Source: Carnobacterium_B sp040274945 | Lineage (GTDB): Bacteria > Bacillota > Bacilli > Lactobacillales > Carnobacteriaceae | NCBI RefSeq assembly: GCF_040274945.1 | Contig: NZ_JBEMAR010000003.1 | Span: forward strand, 124,001-188,000 | Direction of reading: 5' to 3' | Length of the DNA stretch: 64,000 nucleotides | In this document: positions 17,952 through 28,274 of the stretch, in pieces | How the letters are laid out: every line of letters starts with the position of its first letter | Numbering within the stretch: position 1 is the stretch's first letter | Program-made: the position numbers and the translations under genes | The notes under the pieces: generated by a model | Told to the model about the DNA's origin: nothing | What the model saw: the letters and a program-made list of their open reading frames with translations, nothing else | Database searches by the model: none

Positions 17952-19280
17952 ATGATAAAAATGAATTCAGACCCCGATAGTCAGTCATTACTAGCACAGA
18001 TTATGATTATAGTTGTGTTGACTGCTATAAATGCTTTTTTTGCAGCTTCAGAAATCGCATTTGTATCTTTAGATCAAAACAAAGTAAAAGAGAAAGCTGC
18101 AACTGGTGATAAAAAAGCATTAAATATTCTAAAGTTATTAGCTCACTCAGATAATTTCTTAGCCACTATTCAAGTAGCTATAACTTTAGCAGGTTTTTTT
18201 GCTAGTGCCTCTGCTGCTACTAGTTTTGCTACACGTTTGGAACCAATTCTCAGTAACGTTCCGGGTGGGCAACAGATTGCTACAATAATAGTAACGATTA
18301 TTCTATCGTATTTCACACTAGTATTTGGTGAACTTTACCCGAAACAAGTTGCTTTGCAACGATCAGAAGCCGTAGCTGGTTTCACAGCTGGTACAATTCT
18401 TATTGTTCAAAAGGTGACGAAACCCTTTGTAGCCTTATTATCTTTTTCAACTAGTTTACTTAAAAAGATAACACCCATTGATTTCACTGAAAGCGAAGAA
18501 AAAATGACTCGCGATGAATTTCGTGCCTACTTAGTGAATAGCCAAAAAGAAGGTGCAATTGACCTGACGGAGTTTTCAATGCTACGCGGTGTTTTATCAA
18601 TGGATACTAAAATGGCCAGAGAGATCATGGTTCCTCGTACAGATGTTTTTATGATCGATTATGAAGACGGTAATGAACTAAACATTCCTTTATTATTAAA
18701 TTGTAACCATTCACGTGTCCCGTTATATGAGGCTGAGAAAGATACTATTATCGGTATTTTACACGTGAAAAGTTTGTTAAAAGCTTCTAGAGAAACAAGT
18801 TTAGATGAAATTGATTTAAAAACAATCTTGAATGAACCACTTTATGTTCCGGAAACGATCTTCATGGATGACTTGTTGTATAATTTAAAGAAAACACATA
18901 ATCAAATAGCTATACTGAGTGATGAATACGGAGGTGTTGTAGGTATCGTCACCTTAGAGGACTTACTTGAAGAAATCGTTGGAGATATCGACGATGAGTA
19001 TGATGAAACCTATAACTTAATAGAAGAGTTACCTGATAACCGTTATTTAGTAGATGGAGCCACTCAATTATCAAAATTTAACGAATATTTTAATACAACG
19101 ATTCAATCAAATGATGTCGATTCAATTGCTGGGTATTTTATTACACAACATGGTAATATTCCACGTCCTAATGAGCAAGCTACTATTGAATATGGTGATT
19201 ATCGTTTGACTGCCCATAAGGTTGAGGGTACTCGTTTACTAAACTTGTACGTCGATCGTTTAACGGATCACAACAAATAA
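17952..19280 (+). CDS. CNNM/DUF21 transmembrane protein with CBS and CorC-HlyC domains
   Basis: The protein has about 440 aa. The N-terminal DUF21/CNNM membrane domain covers about residues 10-190, with FFAASEIAFVSLDQNKVKEKA and LVFGELYPKQVALQRSE. Two CBS domains lie at about 215-340 (MVPRTDVFMI, SDEYGGVVGIVTLEDLLEEI) and a CorC_HlyC domain at the end. Relatives are annotated as hemolysin-like and act in magnesium or other divalent-cation export. A ribosome binding site AAAGGAG lies just before ATG 17952; the ATG at 17961 (MNSDPD) is an equally possible start. Confidence 0.88.
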   Translation: MIKMNSDPDSQSLLAQIMIIVVLTAINAFFAASEIAFVSLDQNKVKEKAATGDKKALNILKLLAHSDNFLATIQVAITLAGFFASASAATSFATRLEPILSNVPGGQQIATIIVTIILSYFTLVFGELYPKQVALQRSEAVAGFTAGTILIVQKVTKPFVALLSFSTSLLKKITPIDFTESEEKMTRDEFRAYLVNSQKEGAIDLTEFSMLRGVLSMDTKMAREIMVPRTDVFMIDYEDGNELNIPLLLNCNHSRVPLYEAEKDTIIGILHVKSLLKASRETSLDEIDLKTILNEPLYVPETIFMDDLLYNLKKTHNQIAILSDEYGGVVGIVTLEDLLEEIVGDIDDEYDETYNLIEELPDNRYLVDGATQLSKFNEYFNTTIQSNDVDSIAGYFITQHGNIPRPNEQATIEYGDYRLTAHKVEGTRLLNLYVDRLTDHNK

Positions 19281-19335
19281 AGTAAAAGAATAAATTTAAT
19301 TCTCTGATTTATTTGTTGACTATATTTTCTAATAG

Positions 19336-19380
19336 AAAAAAGTCTTCAATACGCGTTTTAGTGTATTGAAGACTTTTTTT
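19336..19380. terminator. Bidirectional terminator
   Basis: AAAAAAGTCTTCAATAC and GTATTGAAGACTTTTTT form a 17-bp stem with a 10-nt loop. It serves the CNNM gene and may also stop the LCP gene from the other side. Confidence 0.85.
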
Positions 19381-19482
19381 ATTATTTGTAATTGAATACA
19401 TGACATTGTATCTTTCTTATTATAAAGTGTAAATAAGTTTCCACAAACCTAATACTTTTCAAGAAAACATTTTAGTCAAAAC

Positions 19483-20481
19483 CTAATTAATAGAACTCTC
19501 TATAACCTCTGAGTTATTTTCTTCATCATTATTATCTAATTCCAATTGCTCACGAAGCAAATTAGAAACTCGATTTACTTCTTCATCAGTTACCATTTCA
19601 TAATAAATATCATTCATCTTTTCTCCTGTACCGCTTAATTGTATTTGCTCAATATTTGCGGCAGCTGAACTATAGTCATTAAAGATATCTACCATGTTTT
19701 CAAACGTTAAATTTGTCTTCATATTGTTTTCTAACGTATTTAATAACTCACGGTACTTTAAGATAGAAGAAAAGGAACTAGCTTTCTTAATGGATGCGTC
19801 AAGTACTTGCCTCTGCCTAGCTTGTCTACCATAGTCTCCTTGAGGATCTTCATAACGCATACGTGTATATGCTAAAGTTTTTTCACCACTCATTTTAGTT
19901 GGTTCTCCATTACTAAATTCATGTCCATCTTGTATAAAAGTTAATGGTGGGGTGATAGTAACTCCTCCAAGTGCGTCTGCTAATTCCTGCAATCCTTTCA
20001 TATTAATTTCAACATAGTAATCAATTGGAATATTTAATAAGTTTTGTACTGTATTGATTGACATCTGTACTCCGCCAAAAGCATAGGCATGATTAATTTT
20101 ATCTTTTGTTCCATGTCCAATAATTTCAGTGTATGTATCACGAGGGATACTTAAAATAGTCATTTTTTCTTTTCGTTTATTAACTGTTAATAACATGACA
20201 GTATCCGAACGGCCCTTTTCAGTTCGACCTAAATCCCCACTATCTGTTCCTAACAGCAGCATAGAAAAAGGGTGATCCTCTACTTTGACGTCAATAGGTT
20301 TAGAACGTTTATTTTCTGTTTCAATATTTTTAAAAACAGTATCCGAAGCATTACGAACATCTATGTACACTTTCCAACCAAATAATCCACCTGTAACTAG
20401 TAGTACAAGTGCTAAAATTAGAAGCACTCTTACTTTATGACTCCGTTTGTTTGTTTGTTTTTCAGAACGTTTATTTGGCAT
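19483..20481 (-). CDS. LytR-CpsA-Psr (LCP) family cell-wall polymer transferase
   Basis: LCP proteins attach teichoic acids or polysaccharides to peptidoglycan from undecaprenyl-linked precursors. The 332-aa protein has a basic N terminus and one membrane helix (VRVLLILALVLLVTGGLFGW, about 18-37). The extracellular LCP domain follows, with LLLGTDSGD, the arginine-rich GRSDTVMLLTVN, SIPRDTYTEI, KINHAYAFGG and the late GDYGRQARQRQVL segment. The C terminus is acidic. It stands alone, 440 bp from uppP, which recycles the same lipid carrier. Confidence 0.92.
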   Translation of the reverse strand: MPNKRSEKQTNKRSHKVRVLLILALVLLVTGGLFGWKVYIDVRNASDTVFKNIETENKRSKPIDVKVEDHPFSMLLLGTDSGDLGRTEKGRSDTVMLLTVNKRKEKMTILSIPRDTYTEIIGHGTKDKINHAYAFGGVQMSINTVQNLLNIPIDYYVEINMKGLQELADALGGVTITPPLTFIQDGHEFSNGEPTKMSGEKTLAYTRMRYEDPQGDYGRQARQRQVLDASIKKASSFSSILKYRELLNTLENNMKTNLTFENMVDIFNDYSSAAANIEQIQLSGTGEKMNDIYYEMVTDEEVNRVSNLLREQLELDNNDEENNSEVIESSIN

Positions 20482-20918
20482 AGAACTTCTCCCTTTTGTT
20501 TATAATAGTTTCTACTTAAAATGTACTTTCGGCTAAAGAAAGATCTATAAAGCTAATTTTTACTGAGCAAATGGTACAAATTTTTTATTATCTTAACTTA
20601 CTCCTCCAATTCCTTGAACACTTTCTCAACGAGCTCTATCCAAATTCTTAAATACTTCACTAAAGTCAAAAACGGCATTCATAAAAATCTACTTATTGTA
20701 GATATCTAATGATATTCTGTTGCTTTAATAGAATATCAAAATTTCCTTAAATTTTCCTATGGTTTTCCATAAAAAATATTTTTACGTATCTTATAAAGTA
20801 AAGAAGTACATTCAATAGACTTATTGAATGTACTTCTTTACAGATAACGTTGATTCTTATATTTCCTCTTATTTAATATTTAATAGGAAATATCAATATC
20901 GTTTAAAGCATTATTGTC
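20482..20918. other. Intergenic region with a 20-bp perfect inverted repeat
   Basis: The arms at 20798-20817 (GTAAAGAAGTACATTCAATA) and 20822-20841 are exact complements with a 4-nt loop. A T tract is weak. It may end uppP transcription or be a small mobile-element remnant. The rest of the region is A+T-rich and holds the LCP promoter; I see no gene. Confidence 0.6.
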
Positions 20919-21740
20919 TTAAAAGAAAATTAGAAGTAAGATACCTAAAATAAAACAATAATAGGAAAAATAAACTAATTTCCCTTTTTTCATAATTCCC
21001 ATAAACCACTTCATAGCAAAATAGGACATTACAAGAGCTGCAATAAATGCAGCTAAATACGGAATGGCTAAGTCGGTTTTATTTGGTTCATTTAAAAAAT
21101 CAGAAAAACCTAATATCACTCCTCCGAGACTTACAGGAATATATAGCATAAATGAAAATCGAAGTGCGGTATCTTGTTTCATTCCTACAGCAATAGCTGA
21201 AATAATGGTTGCTCCAGAACGACTAATTCCCGGAGTCAAGGCTACAGCTTGTCCTAATCCTACTATTAAAGCATCCTTTATAGTAATATCACTCTCGCTT
21301 TTATTACCCTTTATATTTCGAATCAACCATAAAGCAGTACCTGTCGCAAATAGCATTAAAGCTATTACTATCATACTAACATTGTCTGCTATATAGTCCT
21401 TTAATAATAATCCGAGAACACCTGCCGGAATGCTCCCAATAATAATAAATAAAACAAAGAAAAAGTCACTCTTATAGCGAGCATTTTTCGTTTTCAAATA
21501 ATGAATTGAATTTGTTGCAAGTCTTAAAATGTCCTTCCTATAAATAAAAACAATAGCAACTAACGAAGCTGTATTGGTTAGTATAGCAAATGTAAATCCC
21601 TGTTCACCTAGTCCTAATATTTCGCTAGCAATCATTACATGTCCACTAGATGACACAGGAATTGGTTCTGTAAATCCTTGAACCAACCCAATAATTATCA
21701 TTTTTATTATCAATATAATATCCAAAACTTCTATACACAT
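20919..21740 (-). CDS. uppP: Undecaprenyl-diphosphatase UppP/BacA
   Basis: UppP dephosphorylates undecaprenyl pyrophosphate at the outer face of the membrane, recycling the carrier lipid and giving some bacitracin tolerance. The 273-aa protein has about eight hydrophobic segments and both active-site motifs. The first is QGFTEPIPVSSSGH (about 21-34), in which the (E/Q)xxxE motif has Gln first. The second is PGISRSGATI (about 168-177). The start is uncertain: AAGGAG touches the ATG at 21740, so a start slightly downstream (TTG or a later ATG) is possible. Confidence 0.92.
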   Translation of the reverse strand: MCIEVLDIILIIKMIIIGLVQGFTEPIPVSSSGHVMIASEILGLGEQGFTFAILTNTASLVAIVFIYRKDILRLATNSIHYLKTKNARYKSDFFFVLFIIIGSIPAGVLGLLLKDYIADNVSMIVIALMLFATGTALWLIRNIKGNKSESDITIKDALIVGLGQAVALTPGISRSGATIISAIAVGMKQDTALRFSFMLYIPVSLGGVILGFSDFLNEPNKTDLAIPYLAAFIAALVMSYFAMKWFMGIMKKGKLVYFSYYCFILGILLLIFF

Positions 21741-21852
21741 CTCCTTATCATTGCTTCAATTGTTAGCACTCGAATACTTAACTATTATGTTCTATTCAAA
21801 AAGTAACTAGTATGCAATTCATAATTACAATCATTTACTTATAAGCGATTTA

Positions 21853-23607
21853 CTACTCTTCTACCATAAACTGAGCTTTGTGAAGGCTAGCATAACTTCC
21901 ACCTTTTTCTAACAACTCTTCGTGTGTACCAACTTCTAGGATATGTCCTTGATCTAAAACAATAATTTGATCAGCATTCTTAATCGTCGACAATCGGTGA
22001 GCAATGACAAAACTGGTGTGCCCTTCCATCATTTGTAAGAAAGCAGATTGAATTTTTTGTTCCGTTAATGTATCTACAGAACTCGTTGCTTCGTCTAAAA
22101 TCAACATGTCTGGATTAGAAATCATGGTACGCGCAATTGTCAATAATTGTCTTTGTCCTTCTGAAATCTTTATCCCACTTGATCCAATATTTGTATCTAG
22201 TTTTTCAGGTAATCGAACTACATAGTCATACATGTATGTTTTCTTCAATGCATCATAAATTATCTCATCTGTTGCATCTTTATTTCCATATTGAAGATTT
22301 GCTCGTAAAGATCCATCAAAAAGCCAAGTATCCTGTAAAACCATACCAAAACTCTGCCGTAAACTATCTTTAGTTATAGTACGAATATCAGTTCCATCAA
22401 TAGATATGCTTCCTGAGTCAACGTCATAAAAACGCATGAGCAAATTGATCAACGTGGATTTCCCAGCACCCGTTTTCCCTACAATTGCAACTGTTTCTCC
22501 CGCATAAACTTTTAAACTAAAATCAGTAATTAAAGGTTCATCTTTCATGTAGGCAAAATCAACCTGCTTAAATTCTACTACTCCTTTAGCGTTTGTTAGA
22601 ACTTTCGCATCGGTTTCATCCGGTTTTTCAATAGTTTGTTTCATGATATCATACGTTCGATCAAGTCCAGCTATTGCCAATTGAATTTCTGTGGTAATTC
22701 CAGAAATCTCAATGAATGGTTTGGTGAATTGTGTCGAGTAAATCGTAAAACTAGTAATAATTCCAATCGTAACATCAGTATTGCCATATAAAATCAACAG
22801 TCCACCTACTAAACCAACTGCAATATACGCTAAATGGTCCACAACCCTTGAAAGAGGATTGGTTAAAGAAGACGCAAATTGAGCTTTTTGCCCTTCTGTA
22901 TATAACTGTTGATTGATAGCTTCAAATTTTTCTTGAGTAGAGCTTTCTTGTTGAAAAGCTTTGACAATTTTTTGATTTAAAATCCGTTCATTAATAAACC
23001 CAGACAATTCTCCCGTTATCTTTTGTTGGCTTTTAAAACGATACTGAGAAGTTTTAGCTACAAACCACATAACAAAAAAGATAATCGGTGCTGCAACCAA
23101 TACAACCATTGTCAGTATCGGACTTAACACGATCATAAAAATAAAGGCCGCAACCAATGTCGGTATACCCGAAAATAACTGCATCAATAAAGAAGCAACA
23201 GCTACCGATACATTATCCATATCATTTGTAAATCGACTGACAATATTACCATGAGCTGTTTGATCATAGTAGTTTAGCGGAAGTTTATTTAAATGGATAA
23301 ACGCATCCTTACGTAGTTCTGCAATCGACTTGTAAGCAATACGATTGGCTAAAATTTGAATTAGCCATTGGCTGATTACTGTAACAACTAAAATACCTGC
23401 TAATAAAATTAGTATTCGATACAACACATAAAAATTAACTTCACCTGCTCCAATCAGCAAGTCTACTCCGACTCCTATATAGTAAGTCATCAAAACAACC
23501 GATGCACCACTAAACAAGCCAAATATACTGGCGAATATTAATTCTTTTCGATATTTAGTAAGGTATGGCCAAAATAAATTAAATCCTTTGGAAGATATTT
23601 TTTTCAT
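21853..23607 (-). CDS. Heterodimeric ABC exporter subunit (catalytic-Glu half)
   Basis: The 584-aa half-transporter has six membrane segments in the first 320 residues and a C-terminal nucleotide-binding domain. Walker A is GKTGAGKSTL, the signature is the unusual ISEGQRQ, and Walker B LILDEATSSVD keeps the catalytic Glu. The partner upstream has the complementary degeneracy. One nucleotide separates the genes, so they are surely co-expressed. This pairing is seen in LmrCD and BmrCD multidrug exporters; the substrate here is unknown. Confidence 0.9.
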   Translation of the reverse strand: MKKISSKGFNLFWPYLTKYRKELIFASIFGLFSGASVVLMTYYIGVGVDLLIGAGEVNFYVLYRILILLAGILVVTVISQWLIQILANRIAYKSIAELRKDAFIHLNKLPLNYYDQTAHGNIVSRFTNDMDNVSVAVASLLMQLFSGIPTLVAAFIFMIVLSPILTMVVLVAAPIIFFVMWFVAKTSQYRFKSQQKITGELSGFINERILNQKIVKAFQQESSTQEKFEAINQQLYTEGQKAQFASSLTNPLSRVVDHLAYIAVGLVGGLLILYGNTDVTIGIITSFTIYSTQFTKPFIEISGITTEIQLAIAGLDRTYDIMKQTIEKPDETDAKVLTNAKGVVEFKQVDFAYMKDEPLITDFSLKVYAGETVAIVGKTGAGKSTLINLLMRFYDVDSGSISIDGTDIRTITKDSLRQSFGMVLQDTWLFDGSLRANLQYGNKDATDEIIYDALKKTYMYDYVVRLPEKLDTNIGSSGIKISEGQRQLLTIARTMISNPDMLILDEATSSVDTLTEQKIQSAFLQMMEGHTSFVIAHRLSTIKNADQIIVLDQGHILEVGTHEELLEKGGSYASLHKAQFMVEE

Positions 23608-23608
23608 T

Positions 23609-25324
23609 TTAGACCTCCTCCTGTGAAGTAACTAATTCTTGATAAGCTGTAGAATGTTTCATCAATTCGTCATGTGTTCCGCTAGCGACAATTCGTCCAC
23701 TGTCCATTAGTAAAATTTGATTAGCTTGTTGTAATGACCGGATTCGTTGCGAAATAATGATGACGGTACCGTTTAAATTGTTTTTCAAAGCTTCTCGCAA
23801 ATCCAAATCAGTTTGATAATCTAAAGCAGATAATGAATCATCCAATATCAATACTTTTGGCTTATTAACAATTGCACGAGCAATCGTTAACCTTTGGCGT
23901 TGACCACCAGAAAAATTCTTCCCATTTTCCATTATAAGAGTATCCAACTTATTGGGTAGTTTTTGAACAAAATCTAAACACTGTGCTATTTTTAATGCTT
24001 CCCAACACTCGTCATCCGTTGCATCTGCTTTACCCCACTGTAAATTCTCTCGAATTGTTCCGTGAAACAACACTGCTATTTGAGGCACCATTTTAATCTG
24101 ATTACGCAATTCTTCTAAATCCCATTCTTTGACATTTAATCCAAGAAAGTTAACATTACCAGCACTAGCATCATAAAAGCGCGGAATCAACTGTGTCAAA
24201 GTCGTTTTTCCACTTCCGGTTCCCCCAGTGATCCCAATAACTGTGTTATCCGCTACGGAGAAATTAATATCCGTTAACGAAAGTCCAGCATCTCTACTAT
24301 ACCGAAAATCAACCTGATTAAATTCAATTAATGGCTGATTGATTTGGTTCACATTTTTACTGTTTTGTGGAGAAGTTAAGCTTGGATCAGTGTCCAATAC
24401 CTCGTTCACTCGCTGCCCCGAAGCATACGCACGAGTAAAAACAACTATGAGGTTTGATACGACAATCAAAGCAAGCAACATTTGATTCATATAGCTAATT
24501 AATGCCAATATTTGACCTTGTTGTAGTGTCCCATCATTAACTGAAAAACCACCTAAGTATAATAAAGTAATCACGCCTATGTTCATAATCAATGTCGTGC
24601 TTGGAGACATTAATGCCGAAATATTAGATACTTTTTCGTTTATTGTTGCTAATTCATCTGTTGTTTCAGAAAATACTTTGGTATCTGTTTCTTTTCTCGC
24701 ATACGCACGAATCACACGCACTCCACTCAAGTTCTGAGCAACTAGTTTATTTAATCTATCTAAACGTTGTTGTACCTTTTGATACAAAGGAACCGCATAT
24801 CGAATGATTAAATATAGAATGACGCAGAAAATGGGCAACAATAAAAGAAAAATCAGCCCTAAACGCTTATCAATAATAAAGGCCATTACAACTGATCCTA
24901 CACTTAAAAAGGGTGCACGCACAACAAGGCGAATCAACATAGCCAATGCCAGTTGTAATTGATTAACATCGTTAGTCATTCTAGTCACTAACGTATCTGT
25001 TCCAAAAAGATTTAAATCCTCATGGGAAAACTGATTGATTTTTCTCATCAATCGATTCCGCAACTCCGTTCCAAAACCTTGTGATGCAATGGATGAAAAA
25101 TATTGACAGATTATAGCGCAAACTCCCCCAGCTACCGTCAACAATACCATCCATCCTGCTATTTGCCATATGCGTGTACTATTCCCAACCTTAATTCCTT
25201 CATCAATCAATTTTGCCATCATTAACGGCAAAATTAATTCAAAAAATGCTTCTAAAAACTTAAAAAATGGCCCCAATATAATTTGTTTCCGATAATTTTT
25301 AGCATAACTCAATAAGCGTACCAA
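23609..25324 (-). CDS. Heterodimeric ABC exporter subunit (degenerate-site half)
   Basis: The 571-aa half-transporter has an N-terminal six-helix domain and a C-terminal NBD with Walker A GGTGSGKTTL and a canonical FSGGQRQRLTIARA signature. Walker B reads LILDDSLSALD, with Asp where the catalytic Glu normally sits. That is the mark of the LmrC/BmrC-type subunit, which forms the non-hydrolysing site. The start appears to be TTG at 25324, with AAGGG about 14 nt upstream. It is the first gene of the pair. Confidence 0.9.
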   Translation of the reverse strand: MVRLLSYAKNYRKQIILGPFFKFLEAFFELILPLMMAKLIDEGIKVGNSTRIWQIAGWMVLLTVAGGVCAIICQYFSSIASQGFGTELRNRLMRKINQFSHEDLNLFGTDTLVTRMTNDVNQLQLALAMLIRLVVRAPFLSVGSVVMAFIIDKRLGLIFLLLLPIFCVILYLIIRYAVPLYQKVQQRLDRLNKLVAQNLSGVRVIRAYARKETDTKVFSETTDELATINEKVSNISALMSPSTTLIMNIGVITLLYLGGFSVNDGTLQQGQILALISYMNQMLLALIVVSNLIVVFTRAYASGQRVNEVLDTDPSLTSPQNSKNVNQINQPLIEFNQVDFRYSRDAGLSLTDINFSVADNTVIGITGGTGSGKTTLTQLIPRFYDASAGNVNFLGLNVKEWDLEELRNQIKMVPQIAVLFHGTIRENLQWGKADATDDECWEALKIAQCLDFVQKLPNKLDTLIMENGKNFSGGQRQRLTIARAIVNKPKVLILDDSLSALDYQTDLDLREALKNNLNGTVIIISQRIRSLQQANQILLMDSGRIVASGTHDELMKHSTAYQELVTSQEEV

Positions 25325-25431
25325 ACAAACACATCCCTTAATTCTAAAGATTCTTTTTTATAAACTTCACCTTATTTAGACCTTAATAGCTAGTGAGAGT
25401 ACTGACTCATTCTTAGTGTACTTAATATTGT

Positions 25432-27801
25432 TTAAGATTTTATAAACGGTGTAACCTCATTTATCTTTTCAGAAGGAGAAATGAGGTGATTAAGAATCAT
25501 TTTTTCATAAATGATACGAAGAATTAATGAAATAACGATCAAATATATAAATGGTGAGAAGGTGTTCGCTGTTAACGTCCCAATTTCTAAAATTGATTTA
25601 AATAAATAAGCTGCTACATAGAAACCTACAGAAGTTGTAACAGCGATAAATACTCTATACCAATTGAACGGCATACACGCTTTGATTACAGCAAAAATGC
25701 TGATTCCTGCAAGAACATAGTACATCAATGTAGTAGTTTCCAATTGAGACCACCCTTGAGACTGGCTTATAAAATAAATTACGATTGTATTTAATACGAC
25801 TAATAGTGCATTGGGTAAAGCATTGTTTAATACTGTATATAAAAAGTTGTGCGTGACTCGTTCTTTATTGGCTTCAAAAGATAAGAAGAAAGATGAATAC
25901 CCTTCAATCACTAAATCGATTAAGGTAATTTGTATGGGTATAAATGGAAATGCTAATAAACTGATTGCACAAATAACAGCCATTATAAAAGAATAAATTG
26001 TTTTAATAAAGAATATGGAAGCTACCTTCGTCAAATTATTCACTACTCGACGGCCTTCAAATAAAACAGCTGGCAAGGAGGTAAAGTCAGATTCTAGTAG
26101 TACAAGATTAGCAATTTGTCTTGTTGCACTGTCTCCTTCAGCCATTGCAATGCTACAGTCTGCTTCTCTCAAAGCTAAGATATCGTTCACACCATCACCG
26201 GTCATAGCTACTGTGTGTCCATTATCTTTTAATTCTTTAACCAATAGTCGCTTTTGTTGAGGAGACACTCGTCCAAATACACTATATTGGTGAACAGCTC
26301 TGCGTACTTCTGCTTCTTCAGTTAGTTTAGACAAATCTATATATTTATCATAATTTTCAAGCCCAGCCTGCTTAGCAACTGTTGAAACTGTCAGTGGATT
26401 ATCACCAGAAATAATTTTCAAATCAATACCTTGTTTTTTTAAATAGTCGAGTGTTTGATTGGCATTTTTTCTAATTGGATCCCTTAGCTCAATAATAGCC
26501 ATTGGAGAAGGATTTTTTAAGGCAGGGTATTTGTCTGACTCCATTTCTGTTTTACCAAACATTAAAACACGATTGCCTCTCTCTTGAGCACGAAGAACAG
26601 CCTCCGGCATATCTTCATCAACTGTAATAATTCTTTCGGGAGCTCCTATTACAAACGTTCCTTGATTTTCAAATGTGATAGCTCCCCACTTTTTTTCAGA
26701 TGAAAAAGGAAAAACCTTTTTTATATCATAAATTTGTCCCTTATTGAAATGCTTGCGGAGTGCTTGCATGGTGTTGTTGTTATCTTCACTTGCAGAAATA
26801 TAATTACCAATCAAATGATTTAATTCAGTTAGGTCCATTCCATTCAATGGACTTACTTGCTGAACTTTCATTTTTCCTTCAGTGATGGTTCCAGTTTTGT
26901 CCAAGCAAAGCACGTCAACATGTGCCAGCATTTCTACAGAATGCATTTCTTGGACCAGTATTTTTTTCTTACCGAGGGTAATTACAGCTGTAGCTAACGA
27001 TAATACAATCAACAATGCTAGACCTTTAGGCAACATTCCAAGTAGAGCTGCAGTAGATGAAATGACCGCAATAGACATGCTATCCCCACGTACAGCATAG
27101 GCTTCAATAAATAGAATAATACCGATAGGAATAATGATATAACTTGTAAACTTAGCAATTTTTCGAATAGCACCTAATAATTCAGATTTCACTGGTTTGT
27201 GTGTTTTCACTTCATTAACCAATTGATTCCCATAATTATCTTTTCCAACATGATGAACTTGTGCGTAGCATTTCCCACTTGAAATGAAACTACCTGACAG
27301 TAATTCATCACCTACTTCTTTCTCAACTAAATCTGATTCCCCTGTTAAAAGGGACTCATTGGCCTCTACCTTATCCTTTATAACTATAGCATCAGCTGGA
27401 ATCTGTTCGCCGGCACTCAGTATTAAAATATCATCTAATACAATGTCTTCAGAATCAATCAGCTTGTTTACGCCATCTCTAACTACTGTTACTTGAGCTT
27501 TCGTAACAATTGACAGCTGTTCCACCGTATTTCTTGCCCGTATCTCAATTGTAATCCCAATAAGAACGTTCATAATAATAATAAGAATAAAGAACATATT
27601 AGAGAAAGCACCAACTAAAGATAAAGAAATCGCAATACTAAAATTGAGCATATTAAACAACGTAAATAAGTTATCCTTAATAATTTGAGTATTTGTCTTA
27701 GTAACTTTTGTTGTATATTGATTCGTTTGTCCCTGACTACCGCGTATTTCTACCTCTTGGCGACTTAAACCTTTTAATTTTTCGTTTGGCAAACTGCCCA
27801 T
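25432..27801 (-). CDS. P-type ATPase of the CtpE-like cation group
   Basis: From the ATG at 27801 (AAGGGG about 11 nt upstream) the protein is 789 aa; the open frame to 27879 lacks a ribosome binding site. It shows LTGES (about 152-156), the phosphorylated Asp301 in DKTGTITEGKMK, and TGDGVNDILALREADCSIA. About ten hydrophobic segments are present. The layout without a heavy-metal N domain, and the LREADCSIAMAEGD hinge, resemble CtpE/YfgQ-like pumps, for which calcium transport has been reported in mycobacteria. The M4 motif reads PKGL (258-261) where PEGL is usual. The ion is unknown. Confidence 0.85.
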   Translation of the reverse strand: MGSLPNEKLKGLSRQEVEIRGSQGQTNQYTTKVTKTNTQIIKDNLFTLFNMLNFSIAISLSLVGAFSNMFFILIIIMNVLIGITIEIRARNTVEQLSIVTKAQVTVVRDGVNKLIDSEDIVLDDILILSAGEQIPADAIVIKDKVEANESLLTGESDLVEKEVGDELLSGSFISSGKCYAQVHHVGKDNYGNQLVNEVKTHKPVKSELLGAIRKIAKFTSYIIIPIGIILFIEAYAVRGDSMSIAVISSTAALLGMLPKGLALLIVLSLATAVITLGKKKILVQEMHSVEMLAHVDVLCLDKTGTITEGKMKVQQVSPLNGMDLTELNHLIGNYISASEDNNNTMQALRKHFNKGQIYDIKKVFPFSSEKKWGAITFENQGTFVIGAPERIITVDEDMPEAVLRAQERGNRVLMFGKTEMESDKYPALKNPSPMAIIELRDPIRKNANQTLDYLKKQGIDLKIISGDNPLTVSTVAKQAGLENYDKYIDLSKLTEEAEVRRAVHQYSVFGRVSPQQKRLLVKELKDNGHTVAMTGDGVNDILALREADCSIAMAEGDSATRQIANLVLLESDFTSLPAVLFEGRRVVNNLTKVASIFFIKTIYSFIMAVICAISLLAFPFIPIQITLIDLVIEGYSSFFLSFEANKERVTHNFLYTVLNNALPNALLVVLNTIVIYFISQSQGWSQLETTTLMYYVLAGISIFAVIKACMPFNWYRVFIAVTTSVGFYVAAYLFKSILEIGTLTANTFSPFIYLIVISLILRIIYEKMILNHLISPSEKINEVTPFIKS

Positions 27802-28274
27802 AATAAAAATAACCCCTTGTATATTTTGAACTAATCTAATGTTAGATTTATGTCCTTTTAGCAGTATACCTGAAAACATTTATATGGTGCAAATTGTTAC
27901 CAGCGTCAGTTACGGTGTCTGTAATTTGAATAATCAAGTATTCCCACAAGAAATACAGAATAAAAAAAGAATCAAAAGCAATAAAAATAAAGAAGTATCT
28001 CACTGAAGACACCTACAATGATAGTGAATGAACTATGAATTATTCAAACTAATTTGTACCATTTCAGTTATCTTAATAGCTAAATGTAGGTTTAGCTTTT
28101 AGCATCTATGTTATTATGAAGTTAGCTGTTGCCTTATATAAGATATGTAAACAAAGAAATATTTATGCTATTAATGTTCATTCTTTGTTGCTTCTAATTA
28201 TTTATAAAACTCAATTTTATTTGAATACAGCTATACAAATATATTAAACAAACTGACTTAAGAAGGAGATTTCC
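27802..28274. other. Intergenic region
   Basis: About 470 bp of A+T-rich sequence lie between the divergent P-type ATPase and AI-2E family genes. Apart from AGAAGGAG before the latter I see no gene or strong hairpin. Confidence 0.5.
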
